In this document: one piece after another, positions 20,867 to 30,684 of the stretch | How the letters are laid out: every line of letters begins with the position of its first letter | How positions within the stretch are numbered: position 1 is the stretch's first letter | From: UBA7985 sp038141425 | GTDB taxonomy: Bacteria > Pseudomonadota > Alphaproteobacteria > UBA7985 | Length of the DNA stretch: 64,000 nt | Assembly: GCA_038141425.1 (NCBI GenBank) | Contig: JAYQIC010000001.1 | Coordinates: forward strand, 636,761-700,760 | Direction: 5' to 3' | Notes under the pieces: model-generated | The model's input: only the letters and a program-made list of their open reading frames with translations | The model's database searches: none | Told to the model about the DNA's origin: nothing | Program-made: the position numbers and the translations under genes

Positions 20867-22167
20867 TGTCTGCTGCTTCCCCTGAAACCGCGCCTGCGCC
20901 CCGCCCTTTCGGCCCGCTGAGCTACGGCTCTGACGGCGCGCTGCAGCTGTCCGGCGTGGCGCTGGCGCCGCTGGCCGCGCAATACGGCTCGCCGCTGTAC
21001 GTCTATTCCGGCGCCCATATCAGCGCGCAGATCCAGCGCCTGCAGACCGCCTTCGCCGCCCTCGACCCGCTGATCTGCTACGCGGTCAAGGCCAACATGA
21101 ACACCCACGTCATCGCCCACGTCGCCCGCCATGGGGTCGGCGCCGACGTCGTCTCCGCCGGTGAGCTCAAGCGCGCGCTGGCCGGGGGCGTGGCGCCGGA
21201 GAAGATCGTTTTTGCCGGGGTCGCCAAGCAGCCGGCCGAGCTGGAGGCCGGGCTGGCCGCCGGGATCCTGCAGTTCAACGTCGAGAGCTGGGCCGAGTTG
21301 GAAGCCCTCAATGCCGCCGCCGGTCGGCTGGGCAAGACTGCGCCCGTCGCCCTGCGGGTCAACCCGGATGTCGACGCGCAGACGCTGGCCAAGATCACCA
21401 CCGGCACCCGCGGCAACAAATTCGGCCTGCCCTTCGACGACATCCCGGCGCTGGTGCGCCAGATGGAGGCCCTGCCCCACGTGCGGCTGGAAGCGCTGGC
21501 CATGCACATCGGCAGCCAGTTGCTAAAGATCCAGCCCTTCGCCGACGCCTACCGGCGGCTGGCGGATCTGACTCGGCATCTGGCCAGCGAGCAGGGAACC
21601 GTGCTGCAGCGGCTGGATATGGGCGGCGGGCTGGGCATCCCCTACAGCCCCGACGATGGTGAAGGCCCGGACCCGGCAGATCTCGCTGCAGCGGCGGCGG
21701 AGCATCTGGGGCCGCTGGGCCTGCCGACGATCATGGAGCCCGGGCGCTTTCTGGTGGGCAACGCGGGGGTGATGATCGCCGACGTGGTCTATACCAAGGA
21801 CAGCTACGATCACCGCTTCCTGCTGCTCAACGCGGGGATGAACGACCTGATGCGCCCGGCGCTCTACGACGCCTACCATCACGTGCTGCCGCTGGTGCAG
21901 TCCGACGCCGGACTGGTGCCGCAGGACCTCGCGGGGCCGATCTGCGAGAGCACCGATGTCTTCGCCAAGCAACGGCCGCTGCCCCCACTGGCCGAGGGGG
22001 CGCAGCTGGCGTTCTGCACTGCGGGGGCTTACTGCGCGGTGCTGGCCAACCACTACAACGGTCGGGCCCTGCCCGCCGAAGTGCTGCTGGAATACGACGG
22101 CACGGCGCGGCTGATCCGCCCGGCGGTCAGCGACGAGGACATGATCGCACGCGAGCAGGCGCTGTAG
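20866..22167 (+). CDS. lysA: Diaminopimelate decarboxylase
   Basis: 433 residues, intact. PLP enzyme that makes lysine from meso-diaminopimelate. YAVKANMNTHVIAHVARHG carries the PLP lysine, HIGSQLLKIQPF, DMGGGLGIPYSPDDGE (glycine-rich phosphate site), PTIMEPGRFLVGNAG and CESTDVFAKQRPLP (active-site Cys from the partner subunit) follow in standard order. Translationally coupled to the LptM-like gene. Confidence 0.98.
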   Translation: MSAASPETAPAPRPFGPLSYGSDGALQLSGVALAPLAAQYGSPLYVYSGAHISAQIQRLQTAFAALDPLICYAVKANMNTHVIAHVARHGVGADVVSAGELKRALAGGVAPEKIVFAGVAKQPAELEAGLAAGILQFNVESWAELEALNAAAGRLGKTAPVALRVNPDVDAQTLAKITTGTRGNKFGLPFDDIPALVRQMEALPHVRLEALAMHIGSQLLKIQPFADAYRRLADLTRHLASEQGTVLQRLDMGGGLGIPYSPDDGEGPDPADLAAAAAEHLGPLGLPTIMEPGRFLVGNAGVMIADVVYTKDSYDHRFLLLNAGMNDLMRPALYDAYHHVLPLVQSDAGLVPQDLAGPICESTDVFAKQRPLPPLAEGAQLAFCTAGAYCAVLANHYNGRALPAEVLLEYDGTARLIRPAVSDEDMIAREQAL

Positions 22168-22248
22168 GCAGCCCGGGCGCTGTGCCGGTCGGGTCAGGTC
22201 TTTGAATGACGACCGGTGGGTCGTGAGGCAGATTGGTTGTCGCCCGGA

Positions 22249-22473
22249 CTAGTGCCCGCCGTCGGCCGGTGCATCGGGGTCGAGCACGAACACCTGCCCG
22301 CAATAGCCGCAGGTTACCGATCCCTCCTCCCCGATGGTGTAGAAGGTCCGGGGATGACCCAGCGCACCGCCGCCGCCATCGCAGGAGATCGTGCGGCTGG
22401 TCACCATCACGGCGCCCTCGCCGTGCGCGGCCTTGGACGCGGAATTTGCTGCGGAATTCGGGGCCTGGGCCAT
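22249..22473 (-). CDS. Small zinc-finger protein, NDUFS6-like (zf-CHCC)
   Basis: About 74 residues from ATG 22,473. Carries CDGGGGALGHPRTF followed by VTCGYCGQVFVL: the C-X8-H-X(n)-C-X2-C zinc-binding pattern of the family homologous to the mitochondrial complex I subunit NDUFS6. In alphaproteobacteria this small protein is usually annotated as zinc-finger domain-containing and may associate with NADH dehydrogenase; that is known only by homology. It converges on lysA. Confidence 0.85.
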   Translation of the reverse strand: MAQAPNSAANSASKAAHGEGAVMVTSRTISCDGGGGALGHPRTFYTIGEEGSVTCGYCGQVFVLDPDAPADGGH

Positions 22474-22720
22474 GGTCAGACTGCCTGTATCAGGGGTTCT
22501 TGGGTCGGGTCGTATTGCGTTGGCCGTGCGGGCCATGAACGGGCATGGGCGCGCGGCTGCAGGCTGTTTAGCGCAAACCCCGCCCGGCCGCCAAGCGCGG
22601 AATGCCGCCGCTGTGACGCTGGGCAATGCATGGCATGCGCAGCGAGGTTGTGGGCAAGCGCGATCAGGGGTGATATAGACTGGCGCAGAAGTCGGGCGAT
22701 TGCAGCCCGCGTCGGCTCGC

Positions 22721-22797
<77 letters not shown>

Positions 22798-22907
22798 TTT
22801 TTCCTCATATAAAATCATATATTTCAGTGGCTTGCTGAAACCGCGAGGCGCTCATCCCTACAGATGTCCCTACAGAAATTTCGGTTCATTGGCCCAACAC
22901 CCCCGTG

Positions 22908-22946
22908 GATCTGGCAAAACGCCGGATGGAGCAGTGGGAAGCGTGG
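22908..22946 (+). pseudogene. Scar of an integrase 3' end
   Basis: Thirteen codons reading DLAKRRMEQWEAW match the C-terminal end of the intact integrase of this window (MEQWEAW) and of the DUF4102 integrase family (typically SDLxAKRRxLMExW). Nothing of the rest of the gene remains. It lies 110 bases after the tRNA-Arg and immediately before repeat A copy 1, as the intact integrase does before copy 3. Confidence 0.65.
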
Positions 22947-22951
22947 CGCAG

Positions 22952-23047
22952 CACGTGGACGCCGTGGACTGGTTTTTGAAATAAGTTCACCGGGAACCAC
23001 TGTGACCGCCAAAAACGACAATGGAAATGGGCGTCCGGCGTGTCCGG
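22952..23047 (+). repeat. Repeat A, copy 1
   Basis: One of four dispersed copies of a ~100-165 base sequence. Shared core: CGTGGACGCCGTGGA, then a variable part, a small hairpin (GTTC-ACCG-GGAAC here), and CCAAAAACGACAATGGAAAT followed by GGGCGTCC. In one frame it reads GTTVTAKNDNGNGRPACP, similar to the other copies. It directly abuts the left arm of the inverted repeat. Confidence 0.85.
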
Positions 23048-23059
23048 AAAGCGCAAGCA

Positions 23060-23275
23060 AAGGCCGTAGGTCGGTACCATGAAAGCCTGGGATCTAACTC
23101 CAGCTGATGTCTACTTTGTACGGGGTGAGGCTATCCTCTAACGACGAGGAAGGATAAAACGGCAAACATTTGAACAACGCCGCTTGCTTCATCAAGCAGC
23201 AACATAATCAATCAAACAGATAAGCCAGATACTCCTCTAATCAAACCCTCTCAACAGGCCCAAATACTCGGACAA
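23060..23275 (+). repeat. Left arm of a ~215 bp inverted repeat pair
   Basis: Matches, with roughly 85 % identity by eye, the reverse complement of 35,368-35,580. Shared strings include GATGTCTACTTTG, ACGGGGTGAGGCTATCCTC, AACAACGCCGCTTGCTT and CATAATCAATCAAACAGAT. In the right arm the last part is the promoter and first codons of the GT61 gene; here the corresponding ATG is ATA, so this arm carries only a dead GT61 5' end. The pair encloses about 12 kb. Confidence 0.85.
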
Positions 23276-23339
23276 CGGACAGTGGCAGCCCTCACTGAGA
23301 CCGGAGTATTGGTACAAACTAAACAGTGAAACTCAAGAC

Positions 23340-24503
23340 ATGAATTCGGCCTTTGAAGCAGAGCCTAATGACGATAGTGATATTGGCATCAAAGTGCACG
23401 GTTACTTGCATTCCAGCATTGGCTTAGGTCATGCAGCACGCAGTTATGTCAGGCCGCACAACTTTGCGACCGGCTGAATGTGAGTTGGAATCAATTTCAC
23501 TGAAAGGCCGGGATCAGACCGACTATCGGCGAGAATTCCCCTCAAAATCAGCCGAGTATGATGCAGAGCTATCTGTCTTTGGTCTCGATAATGTCGATCG
23601 GTATCATGACCCGCATGCGGTAGACGGCTTCAGTTTACTTTGCCCATTCTGGGAGTTGTCCATCTGTTGATCAATCCATTCGGACGCTGCATCTGCACGA
23701 TTCAATACGGGTGGCTAGCTCCTTCATCGAAACCGCGATTTAACCAGTTTCTTGATGAACGGCGTGCGCAGGCTCGCCCGCGCATTTGCGGATGCCCCTT
23801 GCAATCAAGGATCAGCCCCGTAACACCTATGCCAACAACGCTGGCGTATTCAGGATTTTGGTCTCCTTCGACGTAAATTCGTGGCTTTCTCGTAAAAACC
23901 CACTTCAAGCTATACGAGCGTTTCAGGTCGCCTTTCCAAAGGCCAAAGATACCGAACTGATCGTCAAGATTAATCCCCTAACGAGGATTTTCGTGCTCTC
24001 TCTAAGATCGTTTCTGCCCCCCATGAGGCAGGCGTACGGAAGAGCCAATTCAGCATTCATGTCCGAACTGAAGAGGCTCGCAGCGCGCGATAGTCGCTTA
24101 ACGATCATCAACCGTAGCCTCACTCAGGGCGAGATGGATGCTCTGTTTTCTTCCATCAACACCTATCTCTCTTTGCATCGGTCTGAGGGTTTCGGGCTCG
24201 GCCTTGCTGAAGCCTTGGCGCGCCAGATCCCTGTTGTAGGCACGGATTATGGTGGCACAACGGATTTCCTGAACCATTCAACTGGATTTCCGTATCCTAC
24301 GAACTTAAAGCGTTGAATTCTGGCGATTATGTTCGTATTCAGGCTGAAGGGGAAGGTCTGGAGCCGAACCGTCGATCGAGGATGCGGCTGCAGCCCACCG
24401 CGCAATTATGATGACTTCATTAGCGCAGTTGCGCGTGCTGAGACAGGGTCGCAGATTGATTAAATCCGAGTTCTCCTATCAGGCCCTGGCTGAGTCGCAT
24501 TGA
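23340..24503 (+). pseudogene. GT4-type glycosyltransferase (many frame breaks)
   Basis: Corrected reading gives a retaining glycosyltransferase of the GT-B fold: start HGYLHSSIGLGHAARSYV (nucleotide-sugar enzyme N-terminal loop), later LVSFDVNSWLSRKNPLQAI, then THE donor-binding region YLSLHRSEGFGLGLAEALA with the E-x7-E type motif and VVGTDYGGTTDFLN. It needs at least four frame changes and one internal stop removal (23,440-23,880 and ~24,310), more than core genes of similar size, so it may be a true pseudogene. The final TGA at 24,501 overlaps the ATG of the next gene, showing the two were an operon. Likely role: surface polysaccharide assembly. Confidence 0.7.
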
Positions 24504-25552
24504 CGCGGCATTGGGGACGTTGCTTTGGTCGAAAAGCTGCAATCATCACTGGAATATTCGGTCAGGACGGTGGCCTGCTGGCCGACTACCTGCTCAATCT
24601 GGGCTATCGCGTCATCGGGCTGCAAGATCATCGCCGTGCCACCAAGTGTCGGACTCTGCGAAATTTGAAAATTCAACACCGGGTCCACTTCAAATACACC
24701 GACTTCCAATTGCCCAGTGCGCTCAAAGGCATTCTTGATCAGTATCAGCCACATGAAATCTACCACCTTGCTCGGCAATCATCCGTAGCCTTGTGTCAGC
24801 AAGAACAGGCGGAATGCTATAGTTCAATTGTCGGCCTAAGTGCGTGCCTGCTTGATCCGGCGATTTGGGTCGGCCGGTCAACGCGACTTTTCATTGCGAG
24901 CACGTCGGAACTATTTAGGGCGTCGCCTGGCACGTCGAATGAAATGTCGGATTTTGAGCCAATTAGCCAATATGCGCGTTACAAGCTGACCGTCTACAAC
25001 ATTGTAGTGAGGCTGCGGTCAGAATTTGGCGTCCATGCCAGCGCCGGGCTCCTTTTCCCTCATGAAAGCCGCTACCGGCGTCAGAGCTTTGTTATCCCAA
25101 AGATTGTCTCTACCCTTGTGCGAATTGAGCGAGGCGAGGATATCCAGCTTCAGCTTGGAAACCTGGATGTGGTCCGAGACTTTGGCTATGCGGGCGACTA
25201 TGTCAAAGCCATGCATGCATGCCTTCAAATCTCGGAGCCAGGCGACTTCGTCATTGCGACGGGTATCGGTACGTCGATCCGGTGGTGGGTGGAGGAAGTC
25301 TGCCGACTATTGGCTTTGGATCTCGAATGGCACGGTACGGGGCTTGAAGAGCACGGCCTGGTGCCGCCGACCGACCGGAAGATCATCAGTGTCAATCCTG
25401 CCCTCGTGCGCGAAAATGAAAATCACCGAGTGGTCGGTAACCCCGCGAAGCTCCGTCAGCTCACGGGGTGGAAACCAGAAACGTCAGTGACGACGATAGA
25501 TGACATGATCGATGCCCACTATAGAAGAGACAACTCCCAAGAAAAGGCCTAA
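24500..25552 (+). CDS. GDP-mannose 4,6-dehydratase-like SDR enzyme
   Basis: 350 residues, intact. Extended short-chain dehydrogenase: N-terminal GIFGQDGGLLADYLL (NADP-binding GxxGQDGxxLA pattern typical of Gmd), IYHLARQSS, IASTSELF with the catalytic Ser/Glu region, and YARYK as the catalytic YxxxK. C-terminal VRDFGYAGDYVKAMHACLQ is the Gmd substrate region. Probably makes GDP-4-keto-6-deoxymannose or a related NDP-sugar for the island's glycan. The sequence is divergent from housekeeping Gmd, so a different NDP-sugar is possible. Coupled by ATGA overlap to the GT4 gene. Confidence 0.8.
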   Translation: MTRHWGRCFGRKAAIITGIFGQDGGLLADYLLNLGYRVIGLQDHRRATKCRTLRNLKIQHRVHFKYTDFQLPSALKGILDQYQPHEIYHLARQSSVALCQQEQAECYSSIVGLSACLLDPAIWVGRSTRLFIASTSELFRASPGTSNEMSDFEPISQYARYKLTVYNIVVRLRSEFGVHASAGLLFPHESRYRRQSFVIPKIVSTLVRIERGEDIQLQLGNLDVVRDFGYAGDYVKAMHACLQISEPGDFVIATGIGTSIRWWVEEVCRLLALDLEWHGTGLEEHGLVPPTDRKIISVNPALVRENENHRVVGNPAKLRQLTGWKPETSVTTIDDMIDAHYRRDNSQEKA

Positions 25553-25561
25553 GCCCTCTAT

Positions 25562-26446
25562 TCAAGGCGCCAAAAAAGCCCGTCCAGCGCCAAAACATGA
25601 CCCCCAGATTAAACCGCAACAGTGCACCAGCTTAAGCCAGCAGGCAAAAGCTTTTGTGCCGTGTGGTAGCTTTGGTTGCCGTCGCGCGTTAAGATTTCGC
25701 CACAAATAAGGAACGCGATACACTAGGACGTGTTTGATATGAGGAAGAACCTTTTTTCTGCAGGTTTTTATTAAGCCCCCAGTGGAACACCCATTGGACC
25801 AGTGGCTTATCATGGCCTCAACGACGTTAAGGTGCTGCTCATGGGCAATGAGCAAATCCGATCGCACTTCAACCATCTGGCATAACTCCGGGAGCAGTTC
25901 AAACTCGAAGTACCCGACCGGCTGGCTTTGCTTTGGGAGCATTGTAGTCGGGATAATGAGATTATATGGAGCAATACTCTTCACCTCTTCTGTGTAGGTA
26001 TATTTCGCTAGCAAGGCACCGGTTGCCATAAAGCTAGCCCAGCCCCCCCAGTGTTACCGAGGCATGGTTGGTTATCAGTCCCTGTATCGGCTGATCCTCT
26101 AACCCTTCATCAATGATGTTATCTATGATTGTCAGCCATTCACGGTCGATGATGTTGTGATCCTCTATTAGAATAACCGATCAAAACTAAACTTTGAAGC
26201 AGAGAGCTGGGCTCGAAGTTCAAAGTTGTGAGAACCAGAGTGGTGATAGATTTTAACTAGGCTAGGATATGGATTAGGTCCAACCTCACTTGAGCCAGTA
26301 AAAAAGCAGACCTCTTTAATCGCAGAGTGATTTGCCACAATCTTGTCTAGAAGGGTTTGAATTTTCTGAATACCGTCCTGAGACACGACAGCTAGGCTAG
26401 CCGCCCCCTTACCGGGGCTCAAGCACTGATTAGAATTTTCCATCAA
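25562..26446 (-). pseudogene. GT2-like glycosyltransferase, broken
   Basis: Minus-strand reading in two or three frames. From ATG 26,446: QDGIQKIQTLLDKI and then, after a change near 26,180, LIEDHNIIDREWLTII, which resembles the acidic DxD/EDD turn of family 2 transferases, followed by GYFEFELLPELCQMVEV and NGCSTGGLI. The C-terminal part runs antisense into the Gmd-like gene and its end is not defined. The family call is tentative. Base composition is AT-rich like the rest of the glycan block. Confidence 0.4.
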
Positions 26447-27016
26447 AACTACCTAAAAATTGATACTATTGACAGGTTCATGAGGCACATTTTAAGGCTA
26501 GCAGGCATCATCGAATTGGCCAAACCAAAACCTTACGACCGGCTCCGCTTTCGAGTGGCATCATGCCGATCATCTTCCGGGAGCTGAAATATCCCAGCCG
26601 ACCTAGCCTCACGCGTTAGCCCCACCTCGCTCACCTCGACACCGCGCCAACATGCGCACGCCGATCGGTTTGGGCGTTCTGGCGGTGCGGCGGTGCGGCG
26701 GTTTGGAGCTAGCACGCGAACTTACGGCTGGGACACGCTGCCCCCCGTCACGCCAGAACGCCCGGGGGCAGCATTATTTCGGCTGCGAACGGCCACACAG
26801 ACCGGGTTACGGCCAATTCTCGCATTTGGCGGACAGAGTGGAAACATCGGACCAATTAAACGCCCCCACCCGTCACGCGTTAGCCTCGAATCCGACCAGC
26901 TCGACAGAATGGCAACTGGGGCACCCGTGACAACCGGCCCGGAACTGGGCAGGGTTCAGAGATCTGAGGTCGCTTTAGTGCGTTAGTTCAGGATATCGGT
27001 TGAGAGGTAGGACGAG
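26447..27016. other. Intergenic stretch holding repeat B and related sequence
   Basis: No supported gene between the GT2-like remnant and the secreted protein. Bases 26,610-26,650 resemble 34,195-34,232 (shared CACCTCGACAC and neighbouring bases), and 26,716-26,930 is repeat B copy 1. A GAGGTAGGACGAGG ribosome-site region precedes the next gene. Confidence 0.6.
26716..26930 (+). repeat. Repeat B, copy 1
   Basis: Matches 36,829-37,030 in the same orientation. Shared strings: GAACTTAC, GCTGGGACACG, CCCGTCACGCC, GAACG, GGGTTACG, CCCACCCGTCACGCGT, CGACAGAATGGCAACTGGG. In one frame both copies read similar peptides (RTATQTGLRPILAF here against RTAVQAGLRPVFAL; LDRMATG in both), with many differences at third codon positions. 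Confidence 0.8.
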
Positions 27017-27649
27017 GTGTTTGCTCTGAGAAGCGTGACGGTCGCGTTCATGACGGCCGTCGGCATACTGGGACCGGCAATCGCGCAGGCCAACGAGGCA
27101 TGTGTGAAAAAGCACCTGTCCAACACAGCTTTCCGACTAGACGTGAAGTTTGGCGCACCGGCTGAAACCGATGAGCAGAGGATTGCTGCTTTTCTTCAAC
27201 GAGTTGGTTCGGATCTAAGCCCAACCGACTATGCCGGACTTTGCAGATTTCTCGATACCGATAGCGGTGCTGCGGCGCTCGCCGATGCAAAGTGGCGCGT
27301 GTTTGAGGAGGTTAAAGGAGACGGTCCATTCACCTTAAAGACCGACTTCGGCTCTTTCATTTACGAACCAAATAACCGTATCGAGATCGGCATTGACAGC
27401 AGTCGCTTCGCTTTTGAATTTAAATCCATTAAAACCGGTGAGTACCTTGGAACTATGAATATTTATGCAAGCACAGCCTCCGAAAAGTCTGCAATTTATT
27501 TTCTGATTTCGGAGACTGATGAAAAAATCAGTACTGGGTCCAAGGTAAACGAAGAATTTGAGAAACTACTGATTACATCATCAGGGTATAATTTATTAAA
27601 AATAGATGTCGGTTCCGCCCCTGCGGCGACGTGCGTCGTTTGCCGGTAA
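27017..27649 (+). CDS. Secreted protein of unknown function
   Basis: 210 residues from a GTG preceded by a good ribosome site (GAGGTAGGACGAGG). Residues 1-25 form a signal peptide (VAFMTAVGILGPAIAQA). The mature part is a mixed alpha/beta protein with FGSFIYEPNNRIEIGID and FKSIKTGEYLGTMNIY, ending CVVCR. Cysteines near the N-terminus (CVKKHL) and at CRF may pair. I do not recognise the family. The frame may continue into the short reading frame that overlaps its end, after a single-base correction. Confidence 0.6.
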   Translation: MFALRSVTVAFMTAVGILGPAIAQANEACVKKHLSNTAFRLDVKFGAPAETDEQRIAAFLQRVGSDLSPTDYAGLCRFLDTDSGAAALADAKWRVFEEVKGDGPFTLKTDFGSFIYEPNNRIEIGIDSSRFAFEFKSIKTGEYLGTMNIYASTASEKSAIYFLISETDEKISTGSKVNEEFEKLLITSSGYNLLKIDVGSAPAATCVVCR

Positions 27650-27789
27650 GGACTGAAAGAGCGCGCTTCAAGACTGCAATTAAAGATTTACACTCCATGC
27701 TTTTGAACGACTATATTGATATGCCAGCATATGACAATGAAGCTGTGAGGAAACTTATCTTTGAATGCTTTTTAAAAGTTACCTACTAA
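27640..27789 (+). CDS. Short reading frame, possible continuation of the upstream gene
   Basis: 49 codons reading RARFKTAIKDLHSMLLNDY and later EAVRKLIFECFLKVTY. It looks protein-like (amphipathic helices, no low-complexity bias) and overlaps the end of the secreted-protein gene by 10 bases. Either it is the true C-terminus of that gene displaced by an indel near 27,635, or a short coupled gene started by TTG. AT-rich like its neighbour. Confidence 0.35.
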   Translation: MPVRTERARFKTAIKDLHSMLLNDYIDMPAYDNEAVRKLIFECFLKVTY

Positions 27790-27810
27790 TAGCTAGAAGA
27801 TTTTATTGTC

Positions 27811-27843
27811 TCACCCCCCGTCTCGCAAAACACCAGGGGGTAG
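27811..27843. repeat. CCCCC-loop-GGGGG hairpin of repeat A
   Basis: CACCCCCCGTCTCGCAAAAC followed by ACCAGGGGGTAG: a C-run/G-run inverted repeat around the string TCTCGCAAAACA. The same string lies at the integrase-proximal end of repeat A copies 3 (37,306-37,325, reversed) and 4 (50,013-50,041, reversed). Here the rest of repeat A is missing and the hairpin is joined to an integrase fragment. Confidence 0.7.
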
Positions 27844-27879
27844 CCGCTATTTCGAAGCCCCATGGACACCGTAGACGCC

Positions 27880-27987
27880 CTGTCACACCAGGAGCGGGAC
27901 GCCGTGGTGGCCGGATAAGTGCGATCCGACCTGTTTGCGAAGCGCCGTAGTTTGATGGAGCAGTGGGAGGCCTGGTGCGTGGGCTGA
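27880..27987 (+). pseudogene. Integrase C-terminal fragment with the catalytic Tyr codon changed to a stop
   Basis: Reads LSHQERDAVVAG, stop, VRSDLFAKRRSLMEQWEAW, then CVG and a true stop. It matches the last 36 residues of the intact integrase (ALSHQERDAVVAAYARSD and following). The position of the nucleophilic Tyr (AYARSD in the intact gene) is TAA here. The rest of the gene is absent. It shows a second insertion event by the same integrase family. Confidence 0.8.
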
Positions 27988-28194
27988 TACGCCCCCCCGT
28001 TAAATCGAAGAGCAGGGGGCGATTATTTTGGCGGTAGCAAACTAACTTCCGCATAGTCCTGTGTCCAAAACCGCCCTGCGCTAACCTGCAAGTATCACCC
28101 ATCCATTCGATCCATCGCGTGGATATCATTTGCGGTTCAATGAACTTCCAAGCATCGTGACCGTCTAAGGGTCATCTGGCTTTGGGCACCGGTA

Positions 28195-29631
28195 ATGATT
28201 GAATTCAGCAATATTTCATTCGCAGACGCGCAAATAAGCGGTCTCAAAGGGCCATCCGTGCGCTTTGAAGTTCAGTCAACCTCCGACACCCCCATCCATT
28301 CCCAAGCCGTCTCGATACTGGACAGAGTGTTTGGCCCCTGGGAGCAGCCAGAGCTAGACAACGACTGCACGAGCGCGCCGACGGGGCGGGCCAAGCAGTT
28401 GCTGGGATGGGTATACCGTTGCTGCAAGCAGGCCGAATGGCCCGTGTTTCAATTGGGCATTTTTCAAGCAGATGGCGAAAGCGACGTGAGTGGTGAATAC
28501 ACACTACCCACCCGCTTAGGGCCTCAGCGTCTGCCGTGTCGCCTACTGATGTTTTTGATCACTCGAACGCTGATTGAGAACACGACTGCCAATTATTGGG
28601 TCGAATTCGAAGAGCAACTGGCTCGGATCCGGAAGCAGATGCAGGCAGCAGGTTTAAAGGGGGTCAATCAGAGACTGATCCTGCTTGAACTCAACAAACG
28701 CAACCTACCCCTGTTCGAGGTTGGCCACGATATCTATCAGATCGGCACAGGCCGGACAGCCCAGCTGGTACGTGGGACGATTACGCAGAGAAACGGCGTA
28801 CTGCAGCAAATTATCCAGAGTGACAAACTCAGCACTGTTCGCCTTTTTGCGAGCCCACGGCATTCCAACCGTGGAACACCAGCGCATTTACAATGAGCTG
28901 CAGGCCTTGGATGCCGCCGAAGCACTTGGCTACCCTGTTGTTCTCAAGCCTTTCACCGGTACACGGGGCTTCGGCGTCATTTGCGACATCAAAACGCCTG
29001 AAGAGCTTCGCTGGGCCATCGGCGCCTCGGAAGCCTCGATCGAGACCTGTCTAATCGAGAAATTTTACGTGGGCGACTATGCGCGGGTGACCATGATGGA
29101 GAACGAGTTCATCGAAATCCGGCACATAGAGCTTCCTCGTGTCCGGTGCGATGGCCAGTCAACGCTGGGCGAGCTGATCCACACGTACCTTAACAGCCCA
29201 GAAGATACCTATCTTGACGGGAAACTCCGAACGCAAAAGTTTATGGTCGACTTCGATCACGCAGTGAAAAAGTTCATCTGCTCCGTGTGGTTCGTGGGCA
29301 GGGCTATGAGCTCGACGATGTGCCCAAAGAGGGCGAGGTTATTCGTATCGGGGACCGGATATCGTCACGGGATGGGGGTCGCTGATTTGCTGGCGGAGGC
29401 CAGAGGAGATTTGCGCCGGAGTACGTGAGGCTCTTTAGCGACATTCAAAGGCTATTCGGTGCTGCCACAATTGGGATCGATGTACTGTGCTTTGATCCCA
29501 AAAACGCTGATCGGGCGCGGATTAACGAAGTCAACTTTGGGCCCATGATCAATGCCTATCCGGAGATCATATCCTCCTATGTAGACGCCTTGCTGGCTCA
29601 GTCTTCTAAAAACGCAGTCGAGCACTCATGA
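28195..29631 (+). CDS. Cyanophycin-synthetase-like ATP-grasp ligase without Mur domain (frame breaks)
   Basis: Corrected protein ~475 residues. Residues ~1-165 correspond to the N-terminal domain of CphA; then VGHDIYQIGTGRTAQLVRGT, LGYPVVLKPFTGTRGFGV (ATP-grasp B-subdomain lysine and glycine loop), IEKFYVGDYARVTMMENE, CDGQSTLGELIHTYLNSPED, VRGQGYELDDVPKEGEV and NEVNFGPMI (metal-binding EVN). Order and spacing follow the ATP-grasp part of cyanophycin synthetase, but the C-terminal Mur-ligase part is absent. Such enzymes form amide bonds from a carboxyl phosphate and an amine. Frame changes near 28,850, 29,275, 29,350 and 29,405. Ends in a 26-base tail-to-tail overlap with a Ddl-like ATP-grasp gene. 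Confidence 0.75.
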
Positions 29632-30507
29632 TCAGGTGCTCACAGATCTTGCCCAAGGTGAAACCGTGATATTCCAACTGAGCATCTAATACGCCTCCAG
29701 TACCAATAGCAGGCTGAGAGTTCAGCTCGATGACATAAATGCCATTCTTACCAAGGCTGTCATTCCAGCGAAAATCAACGCGTGTCAGTCCTTCACAACC
29801 AATAGCCTGATGCGCCACCTCTGCTTGATGCGATACCTCAACCCTCAGCCATTCAGGAACTTCTGCGGGCGTGATCCTCGTCTTCGGGGCAAGACCAAAT
29901 TTAGCAGCATAGTCATTCAGGCCATTGGTCGTGAGCTGCTCGGACACACATAGCGCTCTGCCGTCTAGGATGCCGACGGTTAAATCCCGTCCCTCAATAA
30001 ACTTCTCAATTAGGGTCGGTTTGTCGACATTCTTCAGAAATTCGTCGAAATCAGCGTCCTGTGACACCATACGAGCCATTCCGATTGATGAGCCTTCAAA
30101 ATTTGGTTTTACGATCAAAGTGCCCGTGAGCGAGATCAAAGAGCGCGCGTCGCCCGGATTGAACAGATAATCATCAGCGACTTGTAGCCCCGCAGCACGA
30201 AAGATCTGCTTGGCTCGGTACTTGTCCATGGCCAGAGCGGACGCAAGAATTGATGAGTGGCTGTAGGGGATACGCAGTCCCTCAAGTACACCCTGTAAGG
30301 TTCCATCCTCCCCCATTGGCCCCAAGTTGTGTTCAAGGCAACATCTGGAGAGCATTCCTGCAACTTCGCGACTACATCAAGATCCGCATCGACCAGCGTA
30401 ACCTCGTACCCCAGCTCAGCAAGCGCGGCAGCGCAGCTTGTTCCACTGACCCGGCAAACATCTCGCTCGGATGAAATACCACCAGTTAAAACAGCCACAC
30501 GCACCAT
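29606..30507 (-). CDS. D-alanine-D-alanine ligase-like ATP-grasp enzyme (one frame break)
   Basis: About 302 residues after one correction near 30,340. N-terminal VAVLTGGISSERDVCRVSG and GPMGEDGTLQGVLEGL match Ddl; LIVKPNFEGSSIGMARM is the ATP-grasp loop; LNDYAAKFG is close to the Ddl F-D-Y-x-A-K-Y signature. The C-terminal metal site reads ELNSQPAIGTGGVLDAQLEY, unlike the usual E-x-N-T-x-P-G-M-T-x-x-S-x-x-P. Substrates other than D-Ala are therefore likely. It converges on the CphA-like ligase and is in the island, so it is not the housekeeping ddl. Confidence 0.75.
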
Positions 30508-30656
30508 AGTCTCCAAAGTTCAGGTTGCGTCTGAAATACATAAGCGCAGATAAGTTAGATAACTGTCAATTGATTGCTGGCTATCACAAGCCAAGCTTGA
30601 TGGTGATCCAGTGTGCATGGCCCCTGAACCCCATCCCCCAAACACCGGGGCAGCCT

Positions 30657-30675
30657 CTATGGGGCAGCCCCATAG
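30657..30675. terminator. Perfect stem-loop CTATGGGG-CAG-CCCCATAG
   Basis: An 8-bp perfect stem with a 3-base loop, 10 bases from the stop of the minus-strand thermonuclease gene and downstream of nothing on the plus strand. There is no clear T-run, so it could be a terminator or a protein-binding site. Confidence 0.4.
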
Positions 30676-30684
30676 CCGTGGTCG

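Noticed and set aside
19781..21507. Long minus-strand open frames
   Set aside because: Antisense to argH and lysA, with no recognisable domain.
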